From the NCBI GenBank assembly GCA_028821605.1, contig JAPPFM010000010.1:186001-250000 (forward strand): a stretch of 64,000 nucleotides of DNA. The letters are read 5' to 3'. The position numbers and the translations under genes are program-made. Shown one piece after another: positions 1-8,006 of the stretch. This stretch comes from Candidatus Poribacteria bacterium (lineage in GTDB: Bacteria; Poribacteria; WGA-4E; WGA-3G). The first letter of the stretch is position 1, and each line of letters starts with the position of its first letter. Under the pieces are notes generated by a model that ran no database searches, was not told where the DNA came from, and worked only from the letters and a program-made list of their open reading frames with translations.

Positions 1-369
1 GAACGCTTGACACGTGTGGAAAATCTACTCGTCAGTATCAACGAGAAGTTGGGACAACGTTCTGATGTCGGTCAAGTTGATACCGAAAAGGCAGAAGGGC
101 TTAAACAGTGGGTAACCGATTACGTCTCAATGCGTTTACAGCAGTTAGTGCCAGAGACGTGCGATCATCCTGATGAGATTGCCCTTCAGGACGGTCCCTA
201 TCTTGACAACACCACGGTGCCTTGTACTGAGGAAGTCGAGCATCGGGTCAAGCGGATACCGATTCCGTTTGTTCGCGAGATGGTTGTGCAGCGCGTCGCT
301 GACAATGCCCGGCAAGCCGGTGTTGAACGTGTAGATATTGAGTTCTTTGAGAAAGCAGCAACTTTTTGA
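1..369 (+). CDS. PCP_red-like domain protein, 5' end cut by window edge
   Basis: The frame is open to the left edge, so the start is not visible; a TTG at 7 could initiate but the gene more likely begins upstream. The last ~45 residues (VKRIPIPFVREMVVQRV, then ARQAGVERVD) resemble the C-terminal PCP_red domain of light-independent protochlorophyllide reductase subunit B, a small three-helix module also found in non-photosynthetic proteins. Nothing else in the window points to chlorophyll synthesis, so a photosynthetic role is unlikely. It lies 87 bases upstream of an unrecognised gene on the same strand. The domain call rests on pattern memory only. Confidence 0.6.
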   Translation, partial: ERLTRVENLLVSINEKLGQRSDVGQVDTEKAEGLKQWVTDYVSMRLQQLVPETCDHPDEIALQDGPYLDNTTVPCTEEVEHRVKRIPIPFVREMVVQRVADNARQAGVERVDIEFFEKAATF

Positions 370-456
370 CAATGCAAAGCCACAGAGGAGTTTCCTCTGC
401 CCAATTTTGATTGGAAGGACTTCTTAAAGGCTCCAGTGTAATGACAACCACTTACT

Positions 457-834
457 ATGGACTGGGTTTTCAACACGTTCTCGGAATATCTTGAGAACGA
501 CTTCAAAAAACGAATCGGGAACGCAAATCCCACCGTTGGTGATCTGTGGGAAGCATTTCAAGTGCTTTTCCCTGCGACATCAGCGCAGCTCCTCGTGCAG
601 GAACCGGTCGGCAATACGGTGCGATTTAAACCGCTCGCGTTCTATCATGCGGACGAAATGGGTCCCTTGATTGAAACTCCATTGGCGTATCTCAGAAAGA
701 ATTTCGGGGGCGGTAAATTCAAAATCAACTTCTATCACGGCATGCAGTTCATCGCGACCATTAATTTCAAACCGGAGGGTCCTGAAATCTGGCGCGAACT
801 ACCGGAAATGGAAACCAATCCTACGATCGACTAA
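457..834 (+). CDS. hypothetical protein, 125 aa
   Basis: A single-domain soluble protein with no signal peptide or membrane segment. It is rich in aromatics, with a central predicted beta region (residues ~65-115: NFGGGKFKINFYHG, then QFIATINF) and an amphipathic N terminus. I do not recognise the family. The start ATG at 457 has no clear Shine-Dalgarno sequence. The gene sits between the PCP_red-like protein and the zinc-ribbon/HEAT protein on the same strand with short gaps (87 and 52 bases), so the three may be cotranscribed. Coding status rests on length, sensible codon use and tight packing. Confidence 0.6.
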   Translation: MDWVFNTFSEYLENDFKKRIGNANPTVGDLWEAFQVLFPATSAQLLVQEPVGNTVRFKPLAFYHADEMGPLIETPLAYLRKNFGGGKFKINFYHGMQFIATINFKPEGPEIWRELPEMETNPTID

Positions 835-886
835 ACTGACACTTAAAGGAGTAGGCACACCAAGGTATGTGCCGTAACCGTAGACA

Positions 887-1327
887 ATGGACATAAGTCA
901 GCAACTGGTATTTGAGGAATGCCCCGCTTGTAGAAATGCGAACCTCCGACAGTTGGATGGTAATTCTTGGTTTTGCTTGGATTGTGACTGGGATAACCTT
1001 GCAGTTATTCCGAAAGACAATGACGAATTGATCGCCTCTCTCCGTCATGGAGACCTTCATTCTCGGCGTATCGCTGCGCAAGCGTTGATTAATATCGGTG
1101 ATGCAGATCGACACCTCGCCACCATGATGGACACAAATGCACTGCTGGAAGCGTTGGACGACGAGGATGCGGATGTCCGCTACTTCGTTGCCGTTGCTCT
1201 CGGCAAACTGGAGGCGAGTCTTAGTCTCGGCAAACTCAAGCAGCTTGCCCAAAACGATGCTTCCGCACTTGTACGAGAAGGTGCTAAGACGGCGGTTGAG
1301 CAGATAGAATCTCGCCAGTTGTCTTAG
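887..1327 (+). CDS. zinc-ribbon / HEAT-repeat protein, 146 aa
   Basis: Residues ~13-37 hold two CxxC knuckles (CPAC and CLDC, 17 residues between pairs) typical of a TFIIB-type zinc ribbon. The rest (residues ~45-140) is alpha-helical with HEAT-like units: ALINIGDADRHL, then LDDEDADVRYFVAVALGKL, then DASALVREGAKTAVEQI. HEAT repeats of this kind bind proteins or act as scaffolds, and zinc ribbons usually mediate nucleic-acid or protein contacts. The true function is unknown. A purine-rich AAGGAG lies ~35 bases before the ATG, too far to be a normal ribosome site. The gene is followed by TTATCAGTTGTCAG repeat material. Confidence 0.7.
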   Translation: MDISQQLVFEECPACRNANLRQLDGNSWFCLDCDWDNLAVIPKDNDELIASLRHGDLHSRRIAAQALINIGDADRHLATMMDTNALLEALDDEDADVRYFVAVALGKLEASLSLGKLKQLAQNDASALVREGAKTAVEQIESRQLS

Positions 1328-1486
1328 TGGTTATTGGTTATCAGTTGTCAGTCTTGAGGTAGTGTTAGTTGATAAGCGCAACCAACGGGCGCGCTGGGTA
1401 TACGGAGTGGAACTTTCTTGGCACATCCTGCCTGATCGAACTGCAAAGTATAATTAAAAAATCGAACCGCAAGGAAAATTAAAAAC

Positions 1487-2551
1487 ATGGAGAAAGTTCG
1501 ACTTGGTTATATCGGCTGTGGATTCATGGCACAGAAGGTCCACATCCCGAATTTTACAAGCATTCCTGACTGTGAACTCATCGGGCTTGCAGAGGTGCGA
1601 TCCGAACTCGGTAAAAAAGTCCAAAGCCGTTTCGGTATCCGGCACCTTTATCGGGACCATGAAGAACTTGCACAAAACGTTGATATTGAGGCGGTTGCTG
1701 TCTCCGCGGACTTCGCATTACAAGGCGAGATCGCGAAGGATCTCCTTTTAGCTGGCAAGCATGTCTTCATGGAAAAACCGATGGCGGTTTCCACTGAACA
1801 AGCCGAGGCAATTGTGGCGGCATCACAGAAGTCTGGGAAGAAGTTGATGGTCGGCTATATGAAGCGTTACGATGCCGGAAACGAGATTGTCAAGTCACGG
1901 GTCTCACAGTTTCGAGAAACCGGTGAACTCGGACGCTTGACTTACGCCAGAAATCATGGCTTCGGTGGGGATTGGGTGTGTAATCTTGATACCCACATGG
2001 ACGGGACAGCAGAGGCAAAACCGGGCGCACCTGCCAAAACGCCAGAATGGATACCGGAGCAGTGGCGCGGTTCCTATTTGGGATACCTCCAGCAGTATAC
2101 ACACAATATCAATCTGATGCGTTGGTTCCTCGATGCGGGTGATAAAGTCACTGTCAAAGCTGTTGATTTAGACGCGAACGGATATTCCGGTGTTGTTATC
2201 TTTGATATGGACGGTATTCGTGTAACGCTGGAGACCGGGCATGTTTCACACTACCGTTGGGACGAGCATAGCCAAATCTATTTTGAGAATGGTTGGGTTC
2301 ATACGTGGGCACCGCCGTTGCTCTTGAAAAACACACCTGCCGAGGTTGAAATCTACCGCGCTGGGGAGGAACAGGAGATCACGCGCCCGATTCCGAGACC
2401 GAGTTGGACGTGGGCATATCACAGGGAAGCGGAATACTTTGTCGCAAATGTTCGTAACGATGAACCCTTCCGTTCTTCAGCCGAAGATACACTCACCGAT
2501 GTCAGACTTTTTGAGGACATCTACCGAATCTTTGTCGAACAGCAGAAATAG
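1487..2551 (+). CDS. Gfo/Idh/MocA family NAD(P)-dependent oxidoreductase
   Basis: 354 aa, normal for the family. An N-terminal Rossmann fold (residues ~3-125) begins LGYIGCGFMAQKVH and includes the family EKP motif (VFMEKPMAV, residues ~92-100), where the lysine helps catalysis. The C-terminal alpha/beta domain includes a YTHNINLMRWF helix with the conserved histidine region that contacts substrate. Members oxidise or epimerise sugars, inositols and amino sugars; the substrate cannot be read here. AAGGA lies 12 bases before the ATG, and a TATAAT at 1448-1453 could be part of a promoter, with no convincing -35 box. A second, divergent member lies at 25006-26070 on the other strand. Confidence 0.9.
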   Translation: MEKVRLGYIGCGFMAQKVHIPNFTSIPDCELIGLAEVRSELGKKVQSRFGIRHLYRDHEELAQNVDIEAVAVSADFALQGEIAKDLLLAGKHVFMEKPMAVSTEQAEAIVAASQKSGKKLMVGYMKRYDAGNEIVKSRVSQFRETGELGRLTYARNHGFGGDWVCNLDTHMDGTAEAKPGAPAKTPEWIPEQWRGSYLGYLQQYTHNINLMRWFLDAGDKVTVKAVDLDANGYSGVVIFDMDGIRVTLETGHVSHYRWDEHSQIYFENGWVHTWAPPLLLKNTPAEVEIYRAGEEQEITRPIPRPSWTWAYHREAEYFVANVRNDEPFRSSAEDTLTDVRLFEDIYRIFVEQQK

Positions 2552-2590
2552 TTGTCAGTTATCAGTTATCAGTTGTCAGTTAAAGAGGTC
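2551..2590. repeat. TTATCAGTT-type repeat, half copy
   Basis: Starts at the stop codon of the Gfo gene with three tandem units of the form TTGTCAG/TTATCAG, followed by TTAAAGAGG. The same units border the longer inverted-repeat elements at 5982-6119, 26071-26266 and 63474-63611. Here only one arm is present, so this looks like a remnant. Confidence 0.6.
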
Positions 2591-2685
2591 TGAACTGTGA
2601 TTGATGAGATTACCAGATTTACAGGGATTAGATGTTCTTGTAATCATGGTAAATCTTAAAATCATAAGTATCTGGGTTCAGACTA

Positions 2686-5040
2686 CTATTTTCTAAGCAG
2701 GATCTCCGTACTATTTATATTCACCGCGGGTTCGTAATTTTCCTGCAGGTATTCCGCAATCAACGGATGCCGTTCCTCAACGCGAATACCGTCAACGGCA
2801 TCGAACCAACCCCCTGTTTTAAAAATCACCAAACGCGTTTTATCTCGTTCAAGAGCCTCAATAACCTCTTGCTGCATTGCGGGTGTTGATGCGTATGAGA
2901 CCTGATGGAATCGGGTGACACCCAGTCGATTCGCGAAAAAATAGTAAGCACCCTGACTCGTAAAATCGAAAATCTTTTCGTTCTCTGCCGTGTTTTCCTT
3001 AATATAGGCGACGACCTTTTGAATCTGTTCAACTTGGTCATCTGGAATGTCCACCCCTCCCGCGCGCACTAATTCCTGCGCTACGGTGCTTTGCTTGAAC
3101 GGATTCTGGCGCAAGCGTTGCCATTTTCCATTGAAGCCCGCCAAGGGTTGATGCGCTTCCCCAACGTACCAACAGAATATCGCTATCGGAATTAGCACCC
3201 ATGCTGCCTTCAATGCATTGTGCCAAGGTCTCTCGCCTTTTAAAGCACGAAACATCGAAAAAATACCACCTTCCAGTGGAAACAGGCAGAGCAGCCATAA
3301 GAAGGTCGCGCCGTAAATCAGGTGACCACCATCTGAACGTCCCAGTGCTGTCCGGAAGAATGCGATACCGCCGAGGAGTAAGAGAAGAAGTTTCATCGTG
3401 TTGGCTGAATGCGTGCCGGATAGTCCCCGGTATGTCAAGTAGGCTGCGACAATCAGAAAGATACAGATCGGCAGATACCACCGAAACCCTTCACTGAAGA
3501 TGAAGGCGTGCCACCCATCTGTTGACAATAGCGCAAGCGTTTTCGATAAAGACGGAAAGGCGAGTCCCCACGTTGCGAGTTGATAACGACACTGGATATA
3601 AGAATTCCAGATGACATCGTCCAAGGCACCATGGGACAAGAAGTAGATGCCTACCGAGAGAAAACCTACCAACACCCCGCAACCATAACTGATTAAGGGG
3701 CCCAGGTATTCTGTCACCCTTACCACTTGCTGACGAGGTTTGTAACCTCGCCCTCCTCTGCTCTCTGTTCCAAAGCCGCCTTGTAATACATATATAACCA
3801 GAAACAATCCGATGGCACCCAGTGTGTAGAGTCCAACTTCAGTGCTATACCAGAATGCGAAACTCGTAGAAAGCCCAGCGAGGAGTAATTTCCATACATA
3901 GGTAGGGACCTTGTTCGTGCGAGTCTCTTGGAAGTGTGTAAGGGAATTCGCTACGAAGGCGAAACTAATTAAGCCGAGACTATGCCGTGGAGATACCCAG
4001 AACTGGGTTCCAGAAGCGATAACCACACATAAGAAGGCAACCAAGAATCTACTTCGGAATACTTGCAAACCGAGCACATAGAGAGCGACATAACCGAGCG
4101 GAGCCAATATATCCTCCATTAAACGCACACCAAATAAGGTTGGTTCAAAGAGTTGACTGCCAATCCATGCCAAGTAAGCGTTTTGGAAGAGTCCGTGCTG
4201 AATATAGATATCTCGAAACGGGACTCCGCCGCGTAGCATTTCATTGAGAGGCGCGAGCCGCTCACCCTCGTGGAATAAGTCTATGTTGCCGTGAATACTC
4301 GCGGAATAGGTAAGGAGATAGATGAAAATCGGAAGGATAATGTACTCAAGTCCACCACGCCAAATCTTTGTGGTCCTGTAGCTTATAGGAGCGGAGGCAC
4401 CATCCGTTTCATTGGCGAAGTTCCCACCCTTTTCATTGGCGAGGCTTCCCTCTTTTTCGCTGGCGAGGTTTTTAGCCTCGCCCATGTCATCCGAAACATC
4501 CGAATTCCACAGTGTAGGGAAGTACCGTAGGTAGAGTAGTGCCAATTTGAGCAGGATGGATAAACCGATCGGTAGCAGTAAGCCTATCAGGATACCCTGA
4601 CCGATGTGGTAGACCTGTAACCAACAGAGCCACAACGGAATTGATGCCAACGCGTTTGCTTTCAGCACACGCTGTATCGGTTGTGCGGTTCGTTCAGCAC
4701 ACCAGCGTGAAAACACGCACCATCCGAACCAGTATAAACATATTACTATTGGAATGCCGAGCAGTGCCAGCAGATAGAAGAAGTATTCCTGTTGTTTCGG
4801 GTACTCGTTAGCACTGAGCCATCCGACAACACCGGAATTTGAGTGATATTCAAAAACGAGGATTTTACTGAGGGTTATTCCTAAGGCAATCGCAAGGGAG
4901 GCAGCAGAAAACGTGATAAGTCCAACATAGGGCTTAAGAGCGGGGGATTTGACAACGCGCATGTCCGGCATAAATTGCCGACTTTTGTAGAGCAAGTTTT
5001 GGTTTGCAAGCTGCACCAAAAAGACTCGCAAGCGTTGCAT
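2686..5040 (-). CDS. large polytopic membrane protein, GT-C glycosyltransferase-like
   Basis: 784 aa with roughly 13-16 hydrophobic segments and a soluble C-terminal domain (~residues 640-784) that ends STEILLRK. A loop near residues 250-280 (HEGERLAPLNEML, then DIYIQHG) resembles the first periplasmic loop of GT-C enzymes, which move sugars from lipid carriers, but no family-defining DxD motif was confirmed. Residues ~186-211 are a hydrophilic linker of three octapeptide repeats encoded by a 24-bp DNA tandem repeat. The annotated ATG at 5040 has a repeat element over the first codons, so an ATG at 4971 or 4962 (MPDMRVVK) may be the real start. It is separated from the cys cluster by ~90 bases. 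Confidence 0.75.
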   Translation of the reverse strand: MQRLRVFLVQLANQNLLYKSRQFMPDMRVVKSPALKPYVGLITFSAASLAIALGITLSKILVFEYHSNSGVVGWLSANEYPKQQEYFFYLLALLGIPIVICLYWFGWCVFSRWCAERTAQPIQRVLKANALASIPLWLCWLQVYHIGQGILIGLLLPIGLSILLKLALLYLRYFPTLWNSDVSDDMGEAKNLASEKEGSLANEKGGNFANETDGASAPISYRTTKIWRGGLEYIILPIFIYLLTYSASIHGNIDLFHEGERLAPLNEMLRGGVPFRDIYIQHGLFQNAYLAWIGSQLFEPTLFGVRLMEDILAPLGYVALYVLGLQVFRSRFLVAFLCVVIASGTQFWVSPRHSLGLISFAFVANSLTHFQETRTNKVPTYVWKLLLAGLSTSFAFWYSTEVGLYTLGAIGLFLVIYVLQGGFGTESRGGRGYKPRQQVVRVTEYLGPLISYGCGVLVGFLSVGIYFLSHGALDDVIWNSYIQCRYQLATWGLAFPSLSKTLALLSTDGWHAFIFSEGFRWYLPICIFLIVAAYLTYRGLSGTHSANTMKLLLLLLGGIAFFRTALGRSDGGHLIYGATFLWLLCLFPLEGGIFSMFRALKGERPWHNALKAAWVLIPIAIFCWYVGEAHQPLAGFNGKWQRLRQNPFKQSTVAQELVRAGGVDIPDDQVEQIQKVVAYIKENTAENEKIFDFTSQGAYYFFANRLGVTRFHQVSYASTPAMQQEVIEALERDKTRLVIFKTGGWFDAVDGIRVEERHPLIAEYLQENYEPAVNINSTEILLRK
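4407..4487. repeat. three tandem 24-bp repeats of an intergenic palindrome motif, inside a CDS
   Basis: Three units of the form TTTCATTGGCGAGG plus ~10 bases lie in a row, the last completed by a palindromic AGCCTCGCC arm. They encode the octapeptides SLANEKGG, NFANETDG and NLASEKEG in the membrane protein at 2686-5040. A second palindrome of the same family (CGAGGTTTGTAACCTCG, 3734-3750) also lies inside that gene. The same motif is common between genes elsewhere in the window (44496-44516, 46729-46749, 49848-49869, 62486-62505). Confidence 0.8.
4992..5022. repeat. 31-bp GCAAGTTTTGG hairpin element, copy 1
   Basis: Matches 40317-40347 and 62722-62752 over 31 bases with only a few differences. 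It contains nested inverted repeats (GCAAG..TTTGC and TTTTGG..CCAAAA). Here it overlaps the first codons of the membrane protein at 2686-5040; the other two copies lie in the 5' leaders of plus-strand genes. Confidence 0.65.
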
Positions 5041-5128
5041 GGTTCTCGCCTCACTATAAAACTAAAGCACAGACCTGTTGTGATCTTTAATGGACAATTT
5101 GAAGCGTGGAGGAAATCGTTCTGCTGTG

Positions 5129-5593
5129 TTAAGTTTCTTTAAATGCGCCCTCGACTTCAACAAAATCTTTCGCGGTTTCATCCCACGCAAAAGCCTTTAC
5201 CGCGCGTATCTCAGTGTCATAAACTGAGATAACCAGATATGCGGTACCCGGATAAGCGGGTTCGTCCCATACCGTCGCATCTGCTTTGTCTTTTTCGGAG
5301 AAGTATGCTTCGTGATTCGGGTGTGAATGGTAGAAGGCTTTAATCTGCCGTTGTTGGGTCTCAGCCTCTTTGTGAACAGCGATGAGATCGTCGGGATGTA
5401 TGACATAAGCTGTGCGGGCATCTCTCGGATATTTGTCTGGATCTTCTTGGTGAAGTTCATTCTGTATATTTCGACATTTCCGGACAAATTCTTGTGCTTC
5501 GCTTCCTAAGATGATGCCACAGCACTCATTGGGAAACTCCGATTTCGCGTGATCACATATCTGGCTGAGAGTTTCGGGTTGCAGAGTTAACAT
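5129..5593 (-). CDS. JAMM/MPN+ metalloprotease (Mec+-like), M67 family
   Basis: 154 aa. It has the JAMM zinc motif: an upstream glutamate (E23 in NECCGIILG) and HSHPNHEAYFSEKDKAD (residues ~89-105), that is HxH followed by the distal aspartate. In Mycobacterium tuberculosis the homologue Mec+ releases cysteine from the carrier CysO, and related bacterial JAMM proteases trim C-terminal extensions from ThiS/MoaD-like carriers. The gene lies directly downstream of a carrier gene (5673-5960) whose product carries residues after its GlyGly, which fits either task. It is the fourth gene of the cys cluster read from 7867. Confidence 0.88.
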   Translation of the reverse strand: MLTLQPETLSQICDHAKSEFPNECCGIILGSEAQEFVRKCRNIQNELHQEDPDKYPRDARTAYVIHPDDLIAVHKEAETQQRQIKAFYHSHPNHEAYFSEKDKADATVWDEPAYPGTAYLVISVYDTEIRAVKAFAWDETAKDFVEVEGAFKET

Positions 5594-5608
5594 TGAATAG
5601 CAGCCATC

Positions 5609-5635
5609 GTAGGGGCGAGGTCACCTCGTCCCTAC
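5609..5635. repeat. palindromic hairpin between carrier and protease genes
   Basis: GTAGGGGCGAGGT and ACCTCGTCCCTAC form a nearly perfect 13-bp stem with no real loop. It belongs to the GCGAGG/CCTCGC palindrome family and sits between the MoaD-like gene and the JAMM gene. No U-run follows on the minus strand, so a role as transcript-stabilising or processing element is more likely than termination. Confidence 0.6.
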
Positions 5636-5672
5636 AAGGTTTCCCATAGTCGATAACCGACAGCAATAACGA

Positions 5673-5960
5673 TTAAGACTGATTACATCCACCGGCAATC
5701 GCGGGGATAATCGAGATTTCAGCACCATCTGCGACAGCGGTTGCTTTCCCGTCAAGGAAGCGGATATCTTCGTCATTGAGATAGATATTTACAAACCGAC
5801 GGATGTTTCCGCCGTCGTCACAGAGACGTTCTTTCATCCCGGGATAGTTCGCTTCGAGGTTTTCGATAATGCCTTCAATGTTGGCACCTTCTGTTTCAAC
5901 TTCCGCCAAGTTTTGCGTCAAGCGTCTCAGCGGTGTTGGAATACGGACTGTTACAGCCAT
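5673..5960 (-). CDS. cysO: CysO/MoaD-like ubiquitin-fold sulfur carrier with C-terminal extension
   Basis: 95 aa beta-grasp protein of the ThiS/MoaD family. It starts MAVTVRIPTPLRRL and has the NIYLNDEDIRFLDG segment typical of the CysO branch. The family ends in GlyGly, which is adenylated and thiocarboxylated; here the end is AIAGG followed by CNQS (G90-G91, then four residues). The gene could only act after removal of these residues, and a JAMM protease is encoded next to it. A strong AAAAGGAG lies before the ATG. No MoeB/ThiF-type activating enzyme is in the window. Confidence 0.88.
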   Translation of the reverse strand: MAVTVRIPTPLRRLTQNLAEVETEGANIEGIIENLEANYPGMKERLCDDGGNIRRFVNIYLNDEDIRFLDGKATAVADGAEISIIPAIAGGCNQS

Positions 5961-5981
5961 GGAATAAATTTTCTCCTTTTT

Positions 5982-6119
5982 TATAGTTATAAGTTATCAG
6001 TTCGGTTTTTCTGCGAAAAACCTTTTGGTTAACAGTTAAAGAGGTTTTCTGTGGAAACCTTCACAGGGAACGAAACTGTTCCAAGGATCCTCTTAACTTA
6101 TAACTTATAACCGATAACC
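5982..6119. repeat. inverted-repeat element of the TTATCAGTT family
   Basis: Lies between the cysO-like and cysH genes. One end reads TATAAGTTATCAGTT and the other AACTTATAACTTATAACC, as inverted arms; inside are two small hairpins (GGTTTTTCTGCGAAAAACC and GGTTTTCTGTGGAAACC). The first internal hairpin recurs at 63490-63510. No open frame is present, so it resembles a miniature non-autonomous element. Confidence 0.65.
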
Positions 6120-6120
6120 A

Positions 6121-6885
6121 TTAAATCGAATAGTGTAATCCACACTCTTTGGTGTTTTCTTCTGTATTGTCGTTTTCTGGTGCGAGGGTTGCGTTTTGCC
6201 AACGCCACCGTCCCGCACGATTCGGTTCTCCGGGTTTTATTGGCGTTGTGCAGATGACGCACCCAAGCGATTCATAATAGTGACCTTGGGTGTCTGCTTC
6301 AAGCAGCGGGTTCACAGGAATTTCGTTTTCACGGACAAATTTCCACACTTCATCGGTTGTCCAATGTATCAGTGGACTGACCTTTAGCACGGGATGTGTC
6401 GCTGATGAAATAATTTCTGCCTTTCGGAGTTCTTTTCTGGCTTCGGACTGATCATGACGTAAACCGGTTATCCAGACATCTAACGTTTCGAGGAGTCGTT
6501 GCATCGGACGGACTTTGCGGATGTTACAACAGTATTCTTGCTTGGCTTTACTGTCGAAAAACAGGTATTCACCATGTTGTGAAACCATTTCCTGAATTTC
6601 TTGTGGATCGGGCTGAATCTGTTCAATCTGGATACCGTAGCGCGCTTCTACCTTCTCAAAGAAGTCATAAGTCTCAGGGAAAAGACGCAGCGTGTCAAGT
6701 GTACAGACCCGGAACGGCAACTGGTTTTCGGCGGCTAAGTGTATCATAACCATACCCGAAAGTTGCCCACTTGTGACGATTGCAGCGCGTTCTTTGAACC
6801 GCTTGAACAGAGAGAAAAGGATTTCTTGGGGACTCTCCGTCAACAGGACTTCTTGGCAGAGCGTTTGATCTACTGGATAATTCAA
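6121..6885 (-). CDS. cysH: phosphoadenylyl/adenylyl-sulfate reductase (CysH)
   Basis: 254 aa PAPS-reductase family enzyme, reducing APS or PAPS to sulfite with thioredoxin. Visible features are TSGQLSGMV in the P-loop-like nucleotide site (~residues 39-47), TGLRHDQSEAR (~140-150) and a C-terminal ECGLH thioredoxin-facing motif. Paired cysteines (CC in KQEYCC, and CVIC) match the [4Fe-4S] cluster ligands of APS reductases, so APS is the likelier substrate. The start appears to be TTG at 6885: an in-frame TAA lies seven codons upstream, there is no ATG between, and GGGA precedes it. It follows the cysteine synthase gene by 31 bases. Confidence 0.9.
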   Translation of the reverse strand: MNYPVDQTLCQEVLLTESPQEILFSLFKRFKERAAIVTSGQLSGMVMIHLAAENQLPFRVCTLDTLRLFPETYDFFEKVEARYGIQIEQIQPDPQEIQEMVSQHGEYLFFDSKAKQEYCCNIRKVRPMQRLLETLDVWITGLRHDQSEARKELRKAEIISSATHPVLKVSPLIHWTTDEVWKFVRENEIPVNPLLEADTQGHYYESLGCVICTTPIKPGEPNRAGRWRWQNATLAPENDNTEENTKECGLHYSI

Positions 6886-6916
6886 TTTTTTAATTGTGTT
6901 CCCTTAGTCAAAAAAC

Positions 6917-7867
6917 TTACGGAAGTGTATCCATAACGTCCGATTCAATTTCAAAATAACGACTCAAACTGAAATAGCGTTCCCCTGTATCGGGGAGAAT
7001 CGTAACAACGGTTTTATCCGGCCCTTGCGCCCTCGCAACCTGTAATGCGGCGTGGACGTTTGCACCGGACGACATCCCAACCAATAACCCCTCGGTTGTT
7101 GAGATTGACTTCATCATTTCGTAAGCCTCTTTTTCGCCGACTGTAATGACTTCGTCAATAACATCAACGTTGAGCACTTCAGGGATCATCCCTGCGCCGA
7201 TCCCATCAATGCGGGTAGGACTCGGTTTACCGCCAGAGAGCACCGCTGAAACACTCGGTTCCACCGCAACGACTTTCACGTGGGGACACTCTGTTTTTAA
7301 AACTTCTCCAACGCCTGTCAGTGTGCCACCTGTGCCAACCCCTGTAACGAAAAAGTCGATGTCGGTGCCGATTGCCTTGAGAATTTCCACCGCTGTCGTA
7401 CGGCGATGGATTTCGGGGTTTGCAGGGTTCGTGAACTGGTTCGGCATATAGTGGCGTGGGTTTTGTCGGACGATTGTCTCCGCCTCCCAGATAGCACTTG
7501 CCATGCCACCGTGTTCCGGCGTTAGCACAATCTTCGCACCGAAAGAGGAGAGGAGTTCATATTTCTCGCGACTCACATTTTCTGGCATCGTCAAAGTAAC
7601 AGGATAGCCTCTCGCGATGCCGACAATAGAGAGTCCTAAACCTGTGTTGCCAGCAGTGGGTTCAACGATGGTATCTCCTTTTCTGAGAATACCGCGTTCC
7701 TCGGCATCAACGATCATCGCATAACTAATCCGATCCTTGATACTGCCGCCCGGATTGTAAGACTCCAATTTCGCGAAGATCGTCGCATCGTCCTTACCGG
7801 TCAAGGCGTTCAGGCGAATCGTCGGAGTATTCCCGATGAGGTCTGTCAGATTTTTAGCGATTTTCAT
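6917..7867 (-). CDS. cysK: cysteine synthase (PLP-dependent, CysK/CysM family)
   Basis: 316 aa. The PLP lysine is K44 in NPGGSIKDR; PTAGNTGLGLS (~residues 68-78) binds the substrate carboxylate and VGTGGTLTGVGE (~175-186) the PLP phosphate. The enzyme makes cysteine from an activated serine and a sulfur donor. Because a MoaD-like carrier and a JAMM protease follow in the same operon, the donor may be carrier thiocarboxylate as in mycobacterial CysM, rather than free sulfide; the sequence alone cannot decide. It is the first gene of the cluster, behind the promoter at 7947-7975. Confidence 0.92.
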   Translation of the reverse strand: MKIAKNLTDLIGNTPTIRLNALTGKDDATIFAKLESYNPGGSIKDRISYAMIVDAEERGILRKGDTIVEPTAGNTGLGLSIVGIARGYPVTLTMPENVSREKYELLSSFGAKIVLTPEHGGMASAIWEAETIVRQNPRHYMPNQFTNPANPEIHRRTTAVEILKAIGTDIDFFVTGVGTGGTLTGVGEVLKTECPHVKVVAVEPSVSAVLSGGKPSPTRIDGIGAGMIPEVLNVDVIDEVITVGEKEAYEMMKSISTTEGLLVGMSSGANVHAALQVARAQGPDKTVVTILPDTGERYFSLSRYFEIESDVMDTLP

Positions 7868-7946
7868 TTTTTATTCAAATAACAACGCGTAATACCGCTT
7901 CGACACCTCTATTCTAAGTGCACCTGCCTTAAAAATTCCACTTTAA

Positions 7947-7975
7947 AGTATACCATATACACAACAAAAAGTCAA
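7947..7975 (-). promoter_or_regulatory. sigma-70 promoter of the cysteine cluster
   Basis: On the minus strand: TTGACT, 17 bases, TATACT. It lies ~80 bases upstream of the cysteine synthase ATG and matches the consensus in 10 of 12 positions with ideal spacing. No other minus-strand promoter is evident before the JAMM gene, so the four cys genes are probably one transcript. Confidence 0.7.
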
Positions 7976-8006
7976 ATTTCTCATATAAACGATCCCACCG
8001 TTTTGC

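Noticed and set aside
1-369. Photosynthesis gene
   Set aside because: Only the small PCP_red-like module is visible, no other pigment gene is present and the domain occurs in non-photosynthetic proteins.
1448-1453. TATAAT as promoter of the Gfo gene
   Set aside because: No acceptable -35 box lies 15-19 bases upstream, so it was not listed as a feature.
2551-2590. CRISPR-like array from repeated TTATCAGTT units
   Set aside because: The units are 7-9 bases long and adjacent, with no unique spacers of even length; the same is true at 26230-26266 and 63580-63611.
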